From Roseibium litorale (GTDB taxonomy: Bacteria > Pseudomonadota > Alphaproteobacteria > Rhizobiales > Stappiaceae), in contig NZ_JACYXI010000003.1 in assembly GCF_014842915.1 (NCBI RefSeq), forward strand, positions 248,001 through 312,000: a stretch of 64,000 nucleotides of DNA, read 5' to 3'. Positions 9,209-16,424 of the stretch are shown here, in pieces (position 1 is the first letter of the stretch; each line of letters starts with the position of its first letter). The notes below the pieces were generated by a model. It ran no database searches, had not been told where the DNA came from, and worked only from the letters and a program-made list of their open reading frames with translations. The translations under genes and the position numbers were made by a program.

Positions 9209-9608
9209 GACGGTTTCTCTTGCTTTCGAACCGGTCCAGGAACCGGGTGCGGTCGACAATGGCGCGGGTGTGGCTGCCGGAAAGGATCACGTCCTCGCCG
9301 TCGCGCGCTTCGACTTCAAAGGTGAGCAGCTTGCCGCCTTCGTTCTTAACGAGTTCGGCTTCGATCGAAATCTTCCAGCCAACCGGTGTCGGCGACATGT
9401 GGCGCATATCGTGAGCGTAGCCGAGGGTCATTTTTCCCGGCTCCAGCGACTCTCCGATTGCCCGCATGCAGGCAAGTTCGGCCAGCCACAACAGCACGGG
9501 GGTTGCCAGAACAGGCACGTCGTTCCGCCAGTTCGTTGCGAGATCCCCTTCCTGAACCTGATGGATCACGACACCTTTGGACTTGAGCTTGAGCGGTGGG
9601 GGCATCAT
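9192..9608 (-). CDS. hot-dog thioesterase, fluoroacetyl-CoA thioesterase (FlK)-like
   Basis: This 138-residue single hot-dog protein matches the fluoroacetyl-CoA thioesterase family. Thr36 and Glu44 (in VLATPVLLWLAELA) and His70 (in AHDMRH) have the same spacing as the FlK catalytic residues Thr42, Glu50 and His76. Gly63 falls where FlK Gly69 lies. The end GSHTRAIVDRTRFLDRF is also typical of the family. FlK hydrolyses fluoroacetyl-CoA and protects Streptomyces cattleya from its own toxin; close relatives act on other short acyl-CoAs. The gene starts 4 bases after the aminotransferase stop and overlaps the EamA gene. I infer either self-protection or release of a short acyl-CoA product. Fluorinated substrates are not implied without a fluorinase. 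Confidence 0.82.
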   Translation of the reverse strand: MMPPPLKLKSKGVVIHQVQEGDLATNWRNDVPVLATPVLLWLAELACMRAIGESLEPGKMTLGYAHDMRHMSPTPVGWKISIEAELVKNEGGKLLTFEVEARDGEDVILSGSHTRAIVDRTRFLDRFESKRNRHEKLC

Positions 9609-9612
9609 GGTT

Positions 9613-10944
9613 TTAGCCTTTCAATTTGCGGTGGAGTTCCCTGGACGCAAGTTCCAGCGCGGTCGTCAGGCGATCGACAAGCGTGTCCAGAACAGCTTGG
9701 GGCGTGTTGAAGGGAGGCGCGACGATGACAGCGTCACCGCTCGTTCCGTTGATAAAGCCGGAACTCGGATAGACAATCAGGCCAAGATCGAAGGCGTGCC
9801 GGACAACTGTGTCTGCGGCGTTCAACTCGGATGGCCAGGGGCTATACGAAATGTCGTCTTGCACAAGCTCCACACCCCAGAGCATGCCTTTGCCGCGCAA
9901 ATGGGTTGCAAAGGGCATGTCGTCGATCATGGCCCGGAGGCGGTCGCCCAGATAAGCCCCCATCGTGGCTGCCCGCTCGACGAGACTGTCTTGCTCCAGA
10001 ATGTCGAGAACCGCATTCGCGGCAGCGGCGGCCACGGGATGGTTGGAATGTGTGTGTCCCAGAGCGAAGGACGCCTGGTTGCGAGTTAGTAGGCCGTTAA
10101 TTCTCTCGGAGGCGAGAATTCCAGAAATTGGAAAATATCCGGCGTTCAGTCCTTTCCCGAGAATGACGATGTCGGCTTTGACCCCTTCGTGGTCCATTGC
10201 AAGCCAGCGCCCGGTCCGGCCCAGGCCGGTCAGCACTTCATCGGCGATCAGCAGAATATCGTGGCGGTCGCAGATCTCCCGCAGTCTCTTGATATAGCCT
10301 TCCGGAGGTACCAGACCGGCTGCCGAAGCGCCCACAATCGGTTCGACAAGAAGAGCAGCGATATTGTCCGCTCCGCGGCGTTCGATTTCCTGTTCGACGG
10401 CGTTGGCGCAGGCCAATTGGCATTCGTCACGCTTTTGTCTGAGGGGACAGCGCTGACAATTTGGCGTGGGAAGAGTTGGCGTCCCGGTCAAAGCTGCCGC
10501 TGTACGCCGCCGTGGCCAATGCCCGGACAGAGATAGGGCCGCAGCGGTGGACCCATGGTAGCTGATGGTGCGGCTGAGAACCTGGGTTTTTGAGGGTTTT
10601 CCGGCTTCACGCCAGAACTGCTGGGCCAGCCGCACCGCCGTCTCGACGGCCTCGGAACCGCTGTTTACAAAGAATGCCGCGTCATATCCAAGTTTGACAC
10701 ACAGACGCTCGGCGAGACGGAGTGCTGGTTCACTTGCGAACTGGGTCCGATAGAGAAAGCTCGCTTTCTGCAATTGGTCGTGAATGCCCTCAAGCACATG
10801 CGGATGGCCATGACCAATCGAGCAGGCTATCGCGCCCGATGATCCGTCAATCCATTCCCGTCCCGCAGCGTCCTGCACAACCGAGCCAATGGCGGAAACC
10901 GCGGTGGGATAGACGTGACCTAATCTTGGCATCATCAAAGTCAT
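9613..10944 (-). CDS. class III PLP-dependent aminotransferase
   Basis: This is a 443-residue fold-type I enzyme of the omega-aminotransferase group. It has the PLP-phosphate motif SGSEAVETA (~95-103), the PLP ring-binding aspartate in IADEVLTGLGRTG (Asp235) and the Schiff-base lysine in ILGKGLNAGY (Lys264). Four cysteines between residues 163 and 179 (CQRC...C...C) form an insert seen in some class III subfamilies. GGAGGT lies 5 bases before the ATG at 10944, so the longer open frame upstream is not used. It follows the KASIII-like gene by 10 bases. By class it moves an amino group between an amino donor and a ketone or aldehyde; a keto product of the neighbouring synthase is a plausible acceptor, but that is inference. 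Confidence 0.88.
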   Translation of the reverse strand: MTLMMPRLGHVYPTAVSAIGSVVQDAAGREWIDGSSGAIACSIGHGHPHVLEGIHDQLQKASFLYRTQFASEPALRLAERLCVKLGYDAAFFVNSGSEAVETAVRLAQQFWREAGKPSKTQVLSRTISYHGSTAAALSLSGHWPRRRTAAALTGTPTLPTPNCQRCPLRQKRDECQLACANAVEQEIERRGADNIAALLVEPIVGASAAGLVPPEGYIKRLREICDRHDILLIADEVLTGLGRTGRWLAMDHEGVKADIVILGKGLNAGYFPISGILASERINGLLTRNQASFALGHTHSNHPVAAAAANAVLDILEQDSLVERAATMGAYLGDRLRAMIDDMPFATHLRGKGMLWGVELVQDDISYSPWPSELNAADTVVRHAFDLGLIVYPSSGFINGTSGDAVIVAPPFNTPQAVLDTLVDRLTTALELASRELHRKLKG

Positions 10945-10954
10945 GGCTACCTCC

Positions 10955-11902
10955 TCAGTTCCAGTAGTGAATGGCAGCACCGGCGGTGAAGCCGGCACCC
11001 GCGGCGGCGAACAGCACACAGTCCCCGTGGGACAAGCGGCCCGCCTCAAGCGCGTCATGAAGGGCAATCGGAATGGTTGCGCCAACCGTGTTTGCATGAC
11101 GTCCCATCGAAAGCTGGAACTTTTCGAAGCCGATACCGGCCCGGCGGGCGATCTCCCGCAGAAGGTTGTGCGAAGGTTGATGCGGTATCACGATGTCCAC
11201 GGAGTCGGCGGACAAGCTGTTGCGTTTGAGAAGCTGATCGATGCAAGCGGGAACGGCATTGCTGGCGGCTTGGAATACGGCTGCCCCATCCATGTTGAAT
11301 GGGCTATCGCTTCCATCGATCGAGAATGCGTCCCGGCCGCAGCTATCGGTGTAGAGTTCGGCATCGAACAGGGCATTCGTGCCAAGCCCGCCTGCCTCAA
11401 GCAACACGGCCCCTGCGCCATCGCCAAAGAATACGCAATCCCGTCTTTGCCAATCCGTCACACGGGAGAACATATCGGCGCCGACCACAATCGCCCGGCG
11501 GTACGATCCGGTGTGCAGCATGGCAGCTGCTACGCTCAGGGCGTAAAGAAAGCCGGAGCAGACCGCAGAGATGTCAAATGCGACTGCATTGGCAAGGCCT
11601 GCTTTGTGCTGCACAAGACAGGCCGTTGCGGGCGCTCTCTTGTCGGGGCTGCAAGTCGCCAGAAGCAGGAGATCCACGGTCCCCGCATCCACTTTCGCCC
11701 GATCGAGCAGGTCTGCGATTGCCGCAGCCGCAAGGTCGGAAGTTTGAACGTGATTTTCAGCGACATACCGTTGCCGGATGCCGAGTGTCCGTTCGACCCA
11801 ATCCGGGTCGATCCTGGTATTGATGTTACAGGCGATATCTTCGTTCGTAATCGCCTTGTTCGGTCGGCATACACCGGTCGAAATGAAGCGCAGTGAGGCC
11901 AT
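10955..11902 (-). CDS. 3-oxoacyl-ACP synthase III (KASIII/FabH)-like enzyme
   Basis: This is a 315-residue thiolase-fold protein with the FabH catalytic triad: Cys115 in ISAVCSGF, His241 in IPHQPSHNLL and Asn271 in RHANTVGAT. Spacing and total length match KASIII. Housekeeping fabH normally sits with plsX. This copy instead begins a divergent, LysR-flanked operon with an aminotransferase and transporters, so it is more likely a dedicated biosynthetic condensing or acyl-transferring enzyme. The start at 11902 is preceded by GGGAG. The open frame extends much further upstream but would run through the putative operator at 11960-11985. No acyl-carrier-protein gene is nearby, so it may use a CoA substrate or the cell's common ACP. 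Confidence 0.85.
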   Translation of the reverse strand: MASLRFISTGVCRPNKAITNEDIACNINTRIDPDWVERTLGIRQRYVAENHVQTSDLAAAAIADLLDRAKVDAGTVDLLLLATCSPDKRAPATACLVQHKAGLANAVAFDISAVCSGFLYALSVAAAMLHTGSYRRAIVVGADMFSRVTDWQRRDCVFFGDGAGAVLLEAGGLGTNALFDAELYTDSCGRDAFSIDGSDSPFNMDGAAVFQAASNAVPACIDQLLKRNSLSADSVDIVIPHQPSHNLLREIARRAGIGFEKFQLSMGRHANTVGATIPIALHDALEAGRLSHGDCVLFAAAGAGFTAGAAIHYWN

Positions 11903-11959
11903 CTCAACGTTCTCCCATACCTCTGGCGACAGAACTTGCCGCTTGAAAAAATCAACCAA

Positions 11960-11985
11960 AAGATGCATTTTTTGGTAAGCATCTT
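11960..11985. promoter_or_regulatory. candidate LysR-family operator in divergent intergenic region
   Basis: A perfect inverted repeat AAGATGC-N12-GCATCTT lies between the divergent KASIII-like and lysR genes. Dyads of this kind, with a short AT-rich centre, are the usual recognition-site form for LysR-type regulators. It is 58 bases from the KASIII-like start and 78 bases from the lysR start, which suits dual control. Confidence 0.5.
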
Positions 11986-12062
11986 CTTGGGTAGAGCCAG
12001 CATGCGATAGGTTGGAATTTGACGGAAACGAGTTTGCGCAATCGGATGGATGAGGAATCAAA

Positions 12063-12977
12063 ATGGCGCTCGTCAATGTAGATGTAGACTTGCTTCGAAC
12101 GCTGCTTGTGGTGGCTGAAGTGAGGAGTTTCACCGCCGCTGGAGAGGCGTTGTGCCGGACGCAATCTGCGATCAGCTTGCAAATCAAACGGCTGGAGCAG
12201 ATCGTCGGAGAGAAAATCCTGGACCGCGGAAGCGGCAAGTCCATCGAGTTGACGAAGACCGGAGAGGTTGTCCGGGCCTATGCTCATCAAATTCTCAAGC
12301 TCAACGACGCTCTGGTTGCGGAGGTCAAAACTAGCCCGGCTGTCAGCAAACTGAGGATCGGTTTACCGGACGACTATGCTGAACTGCTTTTGCCCAAAAT
12401 CATTCGCGAAATGTCCAAACGCAATGAAATGGTGGAAATGCAGATCATCAGCGATCTGTCGACGCGGCTTGGCGAAATGGTCGATAACCGGCAGCTGGAT
12501 GTTGCCTTTGTGACCCGCGATGAAGGCGTCACCGGCTTTGGCCTGCTGAATGAAAAGCTTAGCTGGGTTAGCGCCGAGGGGGCCCAGGTCGTAAACGAAA
12601 CGCCTCTGCCACTTGCTCTTTTTCCCGAAGGATGCGGGGTTCGCCGTAACGCGCTGGCAGCATTGGACGCTGCTGGAAGGCGCTGGCGAATGGCCTATTG
12701 TTCCTCGAATTTCTCAACCCTGCGGACCGCTATCCTGGAAAAACAGGCAATCGGGGTCCTGCCATCAAGGGCTGTCCCCGCGAGCATGGTTGAACTCGGC
12801 TCCAAGGAAGGATTGCCGGTGTTGAAGAGTTCTGAGCTTCTGGTCCGGGTGGCGCCTCAGGCATCTGCAGAACTGATCAGGATCACGTCCCAGCTTCTGC
12901 GTGCGTTCGAGGTGGACCTGGATCCTGGTTCCGGGCACGGCTTCAATGATACGGAGCGTCCCCAATTACACGCCTGA
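12063..12977 (+). CDS. LysR-family transcriptional regulator
   Basis: This is a 304-residue LysR-type regulator. The N-terminal winged helix-turn-helix spans residues ~5-65 (LLRTLLVVAEVRSFTAAGEA, then SAISLQIKRLEQ). A linker helix follows, and then a substrate-binding-protein-like effector domain (~90-295). It is transcribed away from the KASIII-like operon and towards the acyl-CoA dehydrogenase gene. This is the standard arrangement for a regulator that controls the adjacent divergent operon and often itself. The 160-base gap contains a perfect dyad. The inducer is unknown; a pathway substrate or product is the usual case. Confidence 0.92.
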   Translation: MALVNVDVDLLRTLLVVAEVRSFTAAGEALCRTQSAISLQIKRLEQIVGEKILDRGSGKSIELTKTGEVVRAYAHQILKLNDALVAEVKTSPAVSKLRIGLPDDYAELLLPKIIREMSKRNEMVEMQIISDLSTRLGEMVDNRQLDVAFVTRDEGVTGFGLLNEKLSWVSAEGAQVVNETPLPLALFPEGCGVRRNALAALDAAGRRWRMAYCSSNFSTLRTAILEKQAIGVLPSRAVPASMVELGSKEGLPVLKSSELLVRVAPQASAELIRITSQLLRAFEVDLDPGSGHGFNDTERPQLHA

Positions 12978-13183
12978 GCCTTCATTGGGACATTCGCTAT
13001 TGATGAGCGGCGGCCAGGTTCTTTCCCTGTGCCGGCATCCTCAATGAGTATTGCTTATTTTCATCAAAAGAAGAACTCGTTTCAGTTTTCTGAGCAAAGC
13101 AGGGATTGTCTCGATCACCGGAGCAAACAACGGCCATTTCTGAACTGGCGGCTTCGCAATTATGATCAGAAGAGGGCAATGTC

Positions 13184-14368
13184 ATGCAGCTTGAATTCAG
13201 CAAATACCAAAGTGAACTCTTTCACCGCTTTGCCGAACTCGGACGCCATGCGGCACGGAACGCCGCGCGACACGACGCAGAGGGCACATTCGATCGGGAA
13301 ACGTGGATGTTGCTTGCGGAGGCCGGTTTGTGGCGAATTCCCGTTCCGAAGTCCCTTGGAGGTCTCGGAGGGACCTGGTCTGATTGTGCCGCTGCAATGG
13401 AAGGCGTCGCTACCACCGCGGAAGATCTCGGCTTCCTTGTGACCATGCTCGGACATATCGGCTCGTTGCGGATCATCCTGGAAGAAGGAACGCCGGAGCA
13501 GAAGGAGCGTTGGCTTGAGCCGGTCATGCGCGGCGATGTCGGCGTGACTGCCATGACCGAGAAGACCGGTGGCTCCGATCTTGCCCGGATGCAGGTTGCA
13601 GCGCATTCGGAGGAGACGGGATGGAGGCTGAATGGCGAGAAGGTGCATATCACGAATGCCCCGATCGCATCTCTTGGCATGATCGCGGGGCGGATCCCCT
13701 CCCTTGGCGAGAAGCGGGATATTACACTCTTTTTCCTCGACCTGGATCAGGATGGAATCGCGCTTGGCGAAACGGAGGACAATCTGGGAATTCGCACCAG
13801 TCCAACCGCGAACATCCGCTTTACCAACGCGCGGATCGATCCCATCAACATCATCGGTGCTCCTGGAGATGGTTTGCGCATCCTCTACCGGATCATTTCC
13901 TTCGAACGCGCGCTCTACGGCATTATGGCGTCAGGCCTTATTGAAAACATGCTGGGCAAGAGCATGGAGCGCGTGGAAAGCAGAAAGGCCTTCAACCGCC
14001 CGCTGGCTGACTATCAATATGTGCAGGGGCGTATCACCGACATGAAGATCGCGTCCGTGGTTTGCCGCCTGATGACCTATGCCGGTCTTGAGCAGCTTGG
14101 AAAGGAAACAGAGGACGCGTCCATCACCTGTTCCGTGGGCAAGTTTCTTGCGGGTGAAAAGCTTCTGGAGGCTGCCGAGCACATGGTCCAGCTCCATGGG
14201 CATCTTGGCTTCATGAACAACGATCTGAGCCGGCAGCTGCGTGATGCAGTGGGTATGCGGATCGCAGGCGGCACAAGCGATATCCAGAAGATCAACATCT
14301 TCAATCAGATGCGCCGCCAGGTCAGTGTTGCCCGGCAAGCTCAGTTCCATCAGGAGGCGGCAGAATAA
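13184..14368 (+). CDS. acyl-CoA dehydrogenase family protein
   Basis: This is a 394-residue flavoprotein of the acyl-CoA dehydrogenase fold. The helical N-terminal domain is followed by the FAD-binding middle sequence VGVTAMTEKTGGSDLA (~119-134), a beta domain (~140-230) and the C-terminal helical domain, with RLFN-type motif ADYQYVQGRITDMKI and the FAD signature AGGTSDIQKINIFNQ near the end. Where MCAD carries its catalytic Glu in YEGT, this protein has AGGT, so the base must lie elsewhere if it is active. AGAGGG precedes the ATG. It follows lysR by 206 bases, ends at a strong terminator, and probably belongs to the cluster, introducing an alpha-beta double bond or oxidising an acyl thioester. 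The exact substrate is unknown. Confidence 0.88.
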   Translation: MQLEFSKYQSELFHRFAELGRHAARNAARHDAEGTFDRETWMLLAEAGLWRIPVPKSLGGLGGTWSDCAAAMEGVATTAEDLGFLVTMLGHIGSLRIILEEGTPEQKERWLEPVMRGDVGVTAMTEKTGGSDLARMQVAAHSEETGWRLNGEKVHITNAPIASLGMIAGRIPSLGEKRDITLFFLDLDQDGIALGETEDNLGIRTSPTANIRFTNARIDPINIIGAPGDGLRILYRIISFERALYGIMASGLIENMLGKSMERVESRKAFNRPLADYQYVQGRITDMKIASVVCRLMTYAGLEQLGKETEDASITCSVGKFLAGEKLLEAAEHMVQLHGHLGFMNNDLSRQLRDAVGMRIAGGTSDIQKINIFNQMRRQVSVARQAQFHQEAAE

Positions 14369-14415
14369 GACCTGGCGAAAAGGGCGCCTATTTCCGCCGG
14401 AAGCGGAGCCTTGTC

Positions 14416-14455
14416 CTTCGGGGTGCCGCGGTTTCTGCGGTACCCCGAAGTTTTT
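14416..14455 (+). terminator. intrinsic terminator after acyl-CoA dehydrogenase gene
   Basis: CTTCGGGGTGCCGC (14416-14429) pairs with GCGGTACCCCGAAG (14437-14450), one G-U pair included, across a 7-base loop. TTTTT follows directly (14451-14455). This is a classical Rho-independent terminator and marks the right-hand end of the accessory cluster. Confidence 0.85.
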
Positions 14456-14549
14456 GCGGTTTCTGGTGGCAGGGCAGGGGCTGTTTGTCAGGAGAGACTG
14501 CCGTTTTGAAGAACAAAAACCCGTTCCATCTGAGGGTCTTACCGGTAAT

Positions 14550-15060
14550 CGGCCTCTGGCCTTTTCTGCGAGGACACAGCATTTTCTGGAGCCGACCGTG
14601 TAGGCAGTCAGCGCTTCGGGGTCCGGCCAGGTCACGTCAAAGCCAGTGCTCTGGAGCAGATCCATCATGTCAGATCGCGAAAACAGTCTGTGCCTGGCAC
14701 GATAGACGATCCCTGGAATGGCCTGCTCCGTGACGGTCAGCTCATACATGCGGCGATCTTGGGAGATTTGGATCTCCTCGGTATAGGCCCGGTCCCGAGA
14801 GTTGTTTCAAACATCAGGTGTCGGCCTGGCTCAAATCCGTCCTGATCAATCAATTCGATGAACATCCGTCCCCGGGGCATAAAAGTCCGCTAACCTGCTT
14901 CAGGATTTTCATGTCATCGGCCGGTCCGGTGGGGGCTCAAAGGCCAAATCCGCACACTGCGCCGGTTCGCGGACCGCCCACAGCATCAGGTCAAACGCCT
15001 TCGTCGAGGTCCGGCGTCTTGGAATGCGCTTTCGGCCTTGGACCGGGCGGCCTTGCTGGG
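14550..15060 (-). pseudogene. decayed SAM-dependent methyltransferase remnant
   Basis: Reading the minus strand gives pieces of a class I methyltransferase in shifting frames. First comes a stretch around KAFDLMLWAVREPAQCADL (about 15030-14960). Next is a post-motif beta strand GRMFIELIDQDGFEPGRHLM (about 14870-14810). After a frame change comes AYTEEIQISQDRRMYELTVT and a C-terminal part ending TVGSRKCCVLAEKA (about 14790-14560). Stops and at least two frame changes separate the pieces, and the normal stop has been lost. No intact methyltransferase frame exists here. The assignment rests on hand translation and recognition of the family pattern. Confidence 0.5.
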
Positions 15061-15179
15061 TTCTGTGCGATGCTTCAACTGGAGCTCGATTCCAAGCTAA
15101 GATGACTGTGACGGACCTGTCATAGCCAATCATAATTCTTGCAACAGAGCTTTTTCCCTGCGGCCCAAAACAGAAGAGT

Positions 15180-15540
15180 GCAACCAAAAATTCTCTGGGT
15201 AGATACGTTTAGAAAATAAAAGAAAAAATTAGAATAACTAAGAATTTATAGGAAAATAAACGAAGATATTTGACATACTTCGAGAGTATTTTTTGAAAAT
15301 AACAGCTTAAATATATTGTTTCTTGAATAAAATATTAGATTTATGCTGATTTTGTATTTAGTTAATTATGAGTCATTCACCCGTCAAATCGGAATTTTGC
15401 AGCTCTATGACCCCAGCTCTGCTTGCTGTTCGCGCGGCTTCTATGCCTCCGGTCTCCCCTATGCTGATCTCTCCTAGGCAAGTTCTGCCGGGTGGTGGGA
15501 ACTTTTTTCCTATAAAAAACAATAATTTAAGTGTTTTTTT
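15180..15540. other. AT-rich non-coding region upstream of the flagellar ECF sigma gene
   Basis: About 360 bases contain no convincing gene. Most of 15195-15365 is A and T, in sharp contrast with the GC-rich surroundings, with many short A and T runs. It lies between the methyltransferase remnant and the promoter of the sigma factor gene. Such a tract often binds xenogeneic silencers or nucleoid proteins, or serves as an UP-like element; which applies here cannot be told. Confidence 0.6.
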
Positions 15541-15542
15541 TG

Positions 15543-15568
15543 CGCCTGAAATTTCGTCGGCCGCCGTT
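15543..15568 (+). promoter_or_regulatory. ECF-type promoter of the sigma gene (site A)
   Basis: CGCCTGA (15543-15549), 15 bases, then CGTT (15565-15568), preceded by a run of T. The same element occurs before flagellin (16318-16344) and flgD (21000-21025). CGTT is a common -10 element of alphaproteobacterial ECF factors. Transcription would start near 15575, which argues that translation begins at 15628. Confidence 0.6.
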
Positions 15569-15627
15569 CAATAGACATGGATGGATCAGTGGAGCTCCAT
15601 TCGGCCGGGACTACGGGGGCACAGAAG

Positions 15628-16287
15628 ATGGGCTTGCCATCAGTGAAAAACGAACTCGGTTTGGAAGACGAGCTCAAGGCCGGTGCCGGTGGGTCTGCGG
15701 GTGCGCGCAGCTTGAACCTTCTGGCCGTGTCCGACGAAGAGCTTCTGGAGCTCATCCGCCGGGATAGTGAGGTGGCCTTTCGCACGCTTATCGACCGGCA
15801 CGTCGACCGCGGCTACGCGGTTGCCTATCGGATTCTCCGCAATGCGTCCGATGCAGAAGACGTCGTTCAGGATGCGTTTTTGCAGGTCTGGACGAAACGT
15901 GCCGTCTGGCAAGCCGGGCGTGCCAGGTTTTCGACGTGGCTTTACCGGGTGATCTCAAACCGTTGTATTGATCTCCTACGCCGCCCCAAGGTCGAGACGA
16001 TGGAGACACTGCCGGAACTCGAAGATGATCGCGGCGATCAGATGCAGTCCCTTGCGCGTCAGGAAGCCAGCGAGATGCTTCAGAAGGCCATGGCGAAACT
16101 GCCAGATCAGCAACGAATTGCGCTCGTGTTTTCCTATACAGAGAACCTGAGCAACGGTGAGATCGCAGAAATAATGGAGACGTCAGTTTCGGCTGTTGAA
16201 GCTCTTTTGAAGCGTGGACGCCAGAAACTCCGCCATTTGCTGCGCAACACGGGTGGCGAGATCTTGTCGATATTTACAAAGTATTAA
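15628..16287 (+). CDS. ECF (sigma-70 family) RNA polymerase sigma factor, flagellar-cluster-associated
   Basis: This is a 219-residue extracytoplasmic-function sigma factor with only regions 2 and 4. Region 2 (~35-105) contains DAEDVVQDAFLQVW and FSTWLYRVISNRCIDLLRR. Region 4 (~140-200) contains LPDQQRIALVFSYTENLSNG and a helix-turn-helix EIAEIMETSVSAVEALLKRG. The longest frame starts at 15577, but the promoter-like site ends there, so I favour the ATG at 15628. The gene sits immediately before flagellin. Its own promoter, the flagellin promoter and the flgD promoter share one element, so I infer that it directs distal flagellar genes and autoregulates. No canonical FliA gene is seen in the window. 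A possible regulatory partner is encoded at 20290-20673. Confidence 0.88.
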   Translation: MGLPSVKNELGLEDELKAGAGGSAGARSLNLLAVSDEELLELIRRDSEVAFRTLIDRHVDRGYAVAYRILRNASDAEDVVQDAFLQVWTKRAVWQAGRARFSTWLYRVISNRCIDLLRRPKVETMETLPELEDDRGDQMQSLARQEASEMLQKAMAKLPDQQRIALVFSYTENLSNGEIAEIMETSVSAVEALLKRGRQKLRHLLRNTGGEILSIFTKY

Positions 16288-16317
16288 CTATTTGCGCACG
16301 GCCAGTTGAATTTTGTT

Positions 16318-16344
16318 CGCCTGATTTGGGGCTCTTCTTGCGTT
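16318..16344 (+). promoter_or_regulatory. ECF-type promoter of the flagellin gene (site C)
   Basis: CGCCTGA (16318-16324), 16 bases, then CGTT (16341-16344). The sequence before it, TTGAATTTTGTT, is almost the same as that before the flgD site (TTGAATTTTTTG). Expected transcription start is near 16350, leaving a leader of about 75 bases. Confidence 0.6.
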
Positions 16345-16351
16345 GAAGGTC

Positions 16352-16404
16352 CAGGCGCGGGTTTCCGGCGCCGAGACCGCGCCTGAGAGAAGGGGCGTGG
16401 CCCC
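16352..16404 (+). promoter_or_regulatory. two stable hairpins in the flagellin mRNA leader
   Basis: CAGGCGCGG (16352-16360) pairs perfectly with CCGCGCCTG (16377-16385). GGGGC (16392-16396) pairs with GCCCC (16400-16404). The first begins at the predicted 5' end of the transcript and both precede the ribosome-binding site (AGGAG, 16414-16418). They could protect the mRNA from decay or tune translation, as leader structures do in other flagellin mRNAs. Confidence 0.5.
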
Positions 16405-16424
16405 AATGTCATCAGGAGTTGAAG

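Noticed and set aside
10955..12244. 429-residue frame for the KASIII-like protein
   Set aside because: The first 114 residues have no FabH similarity, cross the putative operator and overlap lysR on the other strand.
14241..15105. Plus-strand frames in the gap before the ECF gene (14241-14603, 14485-14733, 14818-15105)
   Set aside because: They show no family pattern or ribosome-binding site and lie opposite the methyltransferase remnant.
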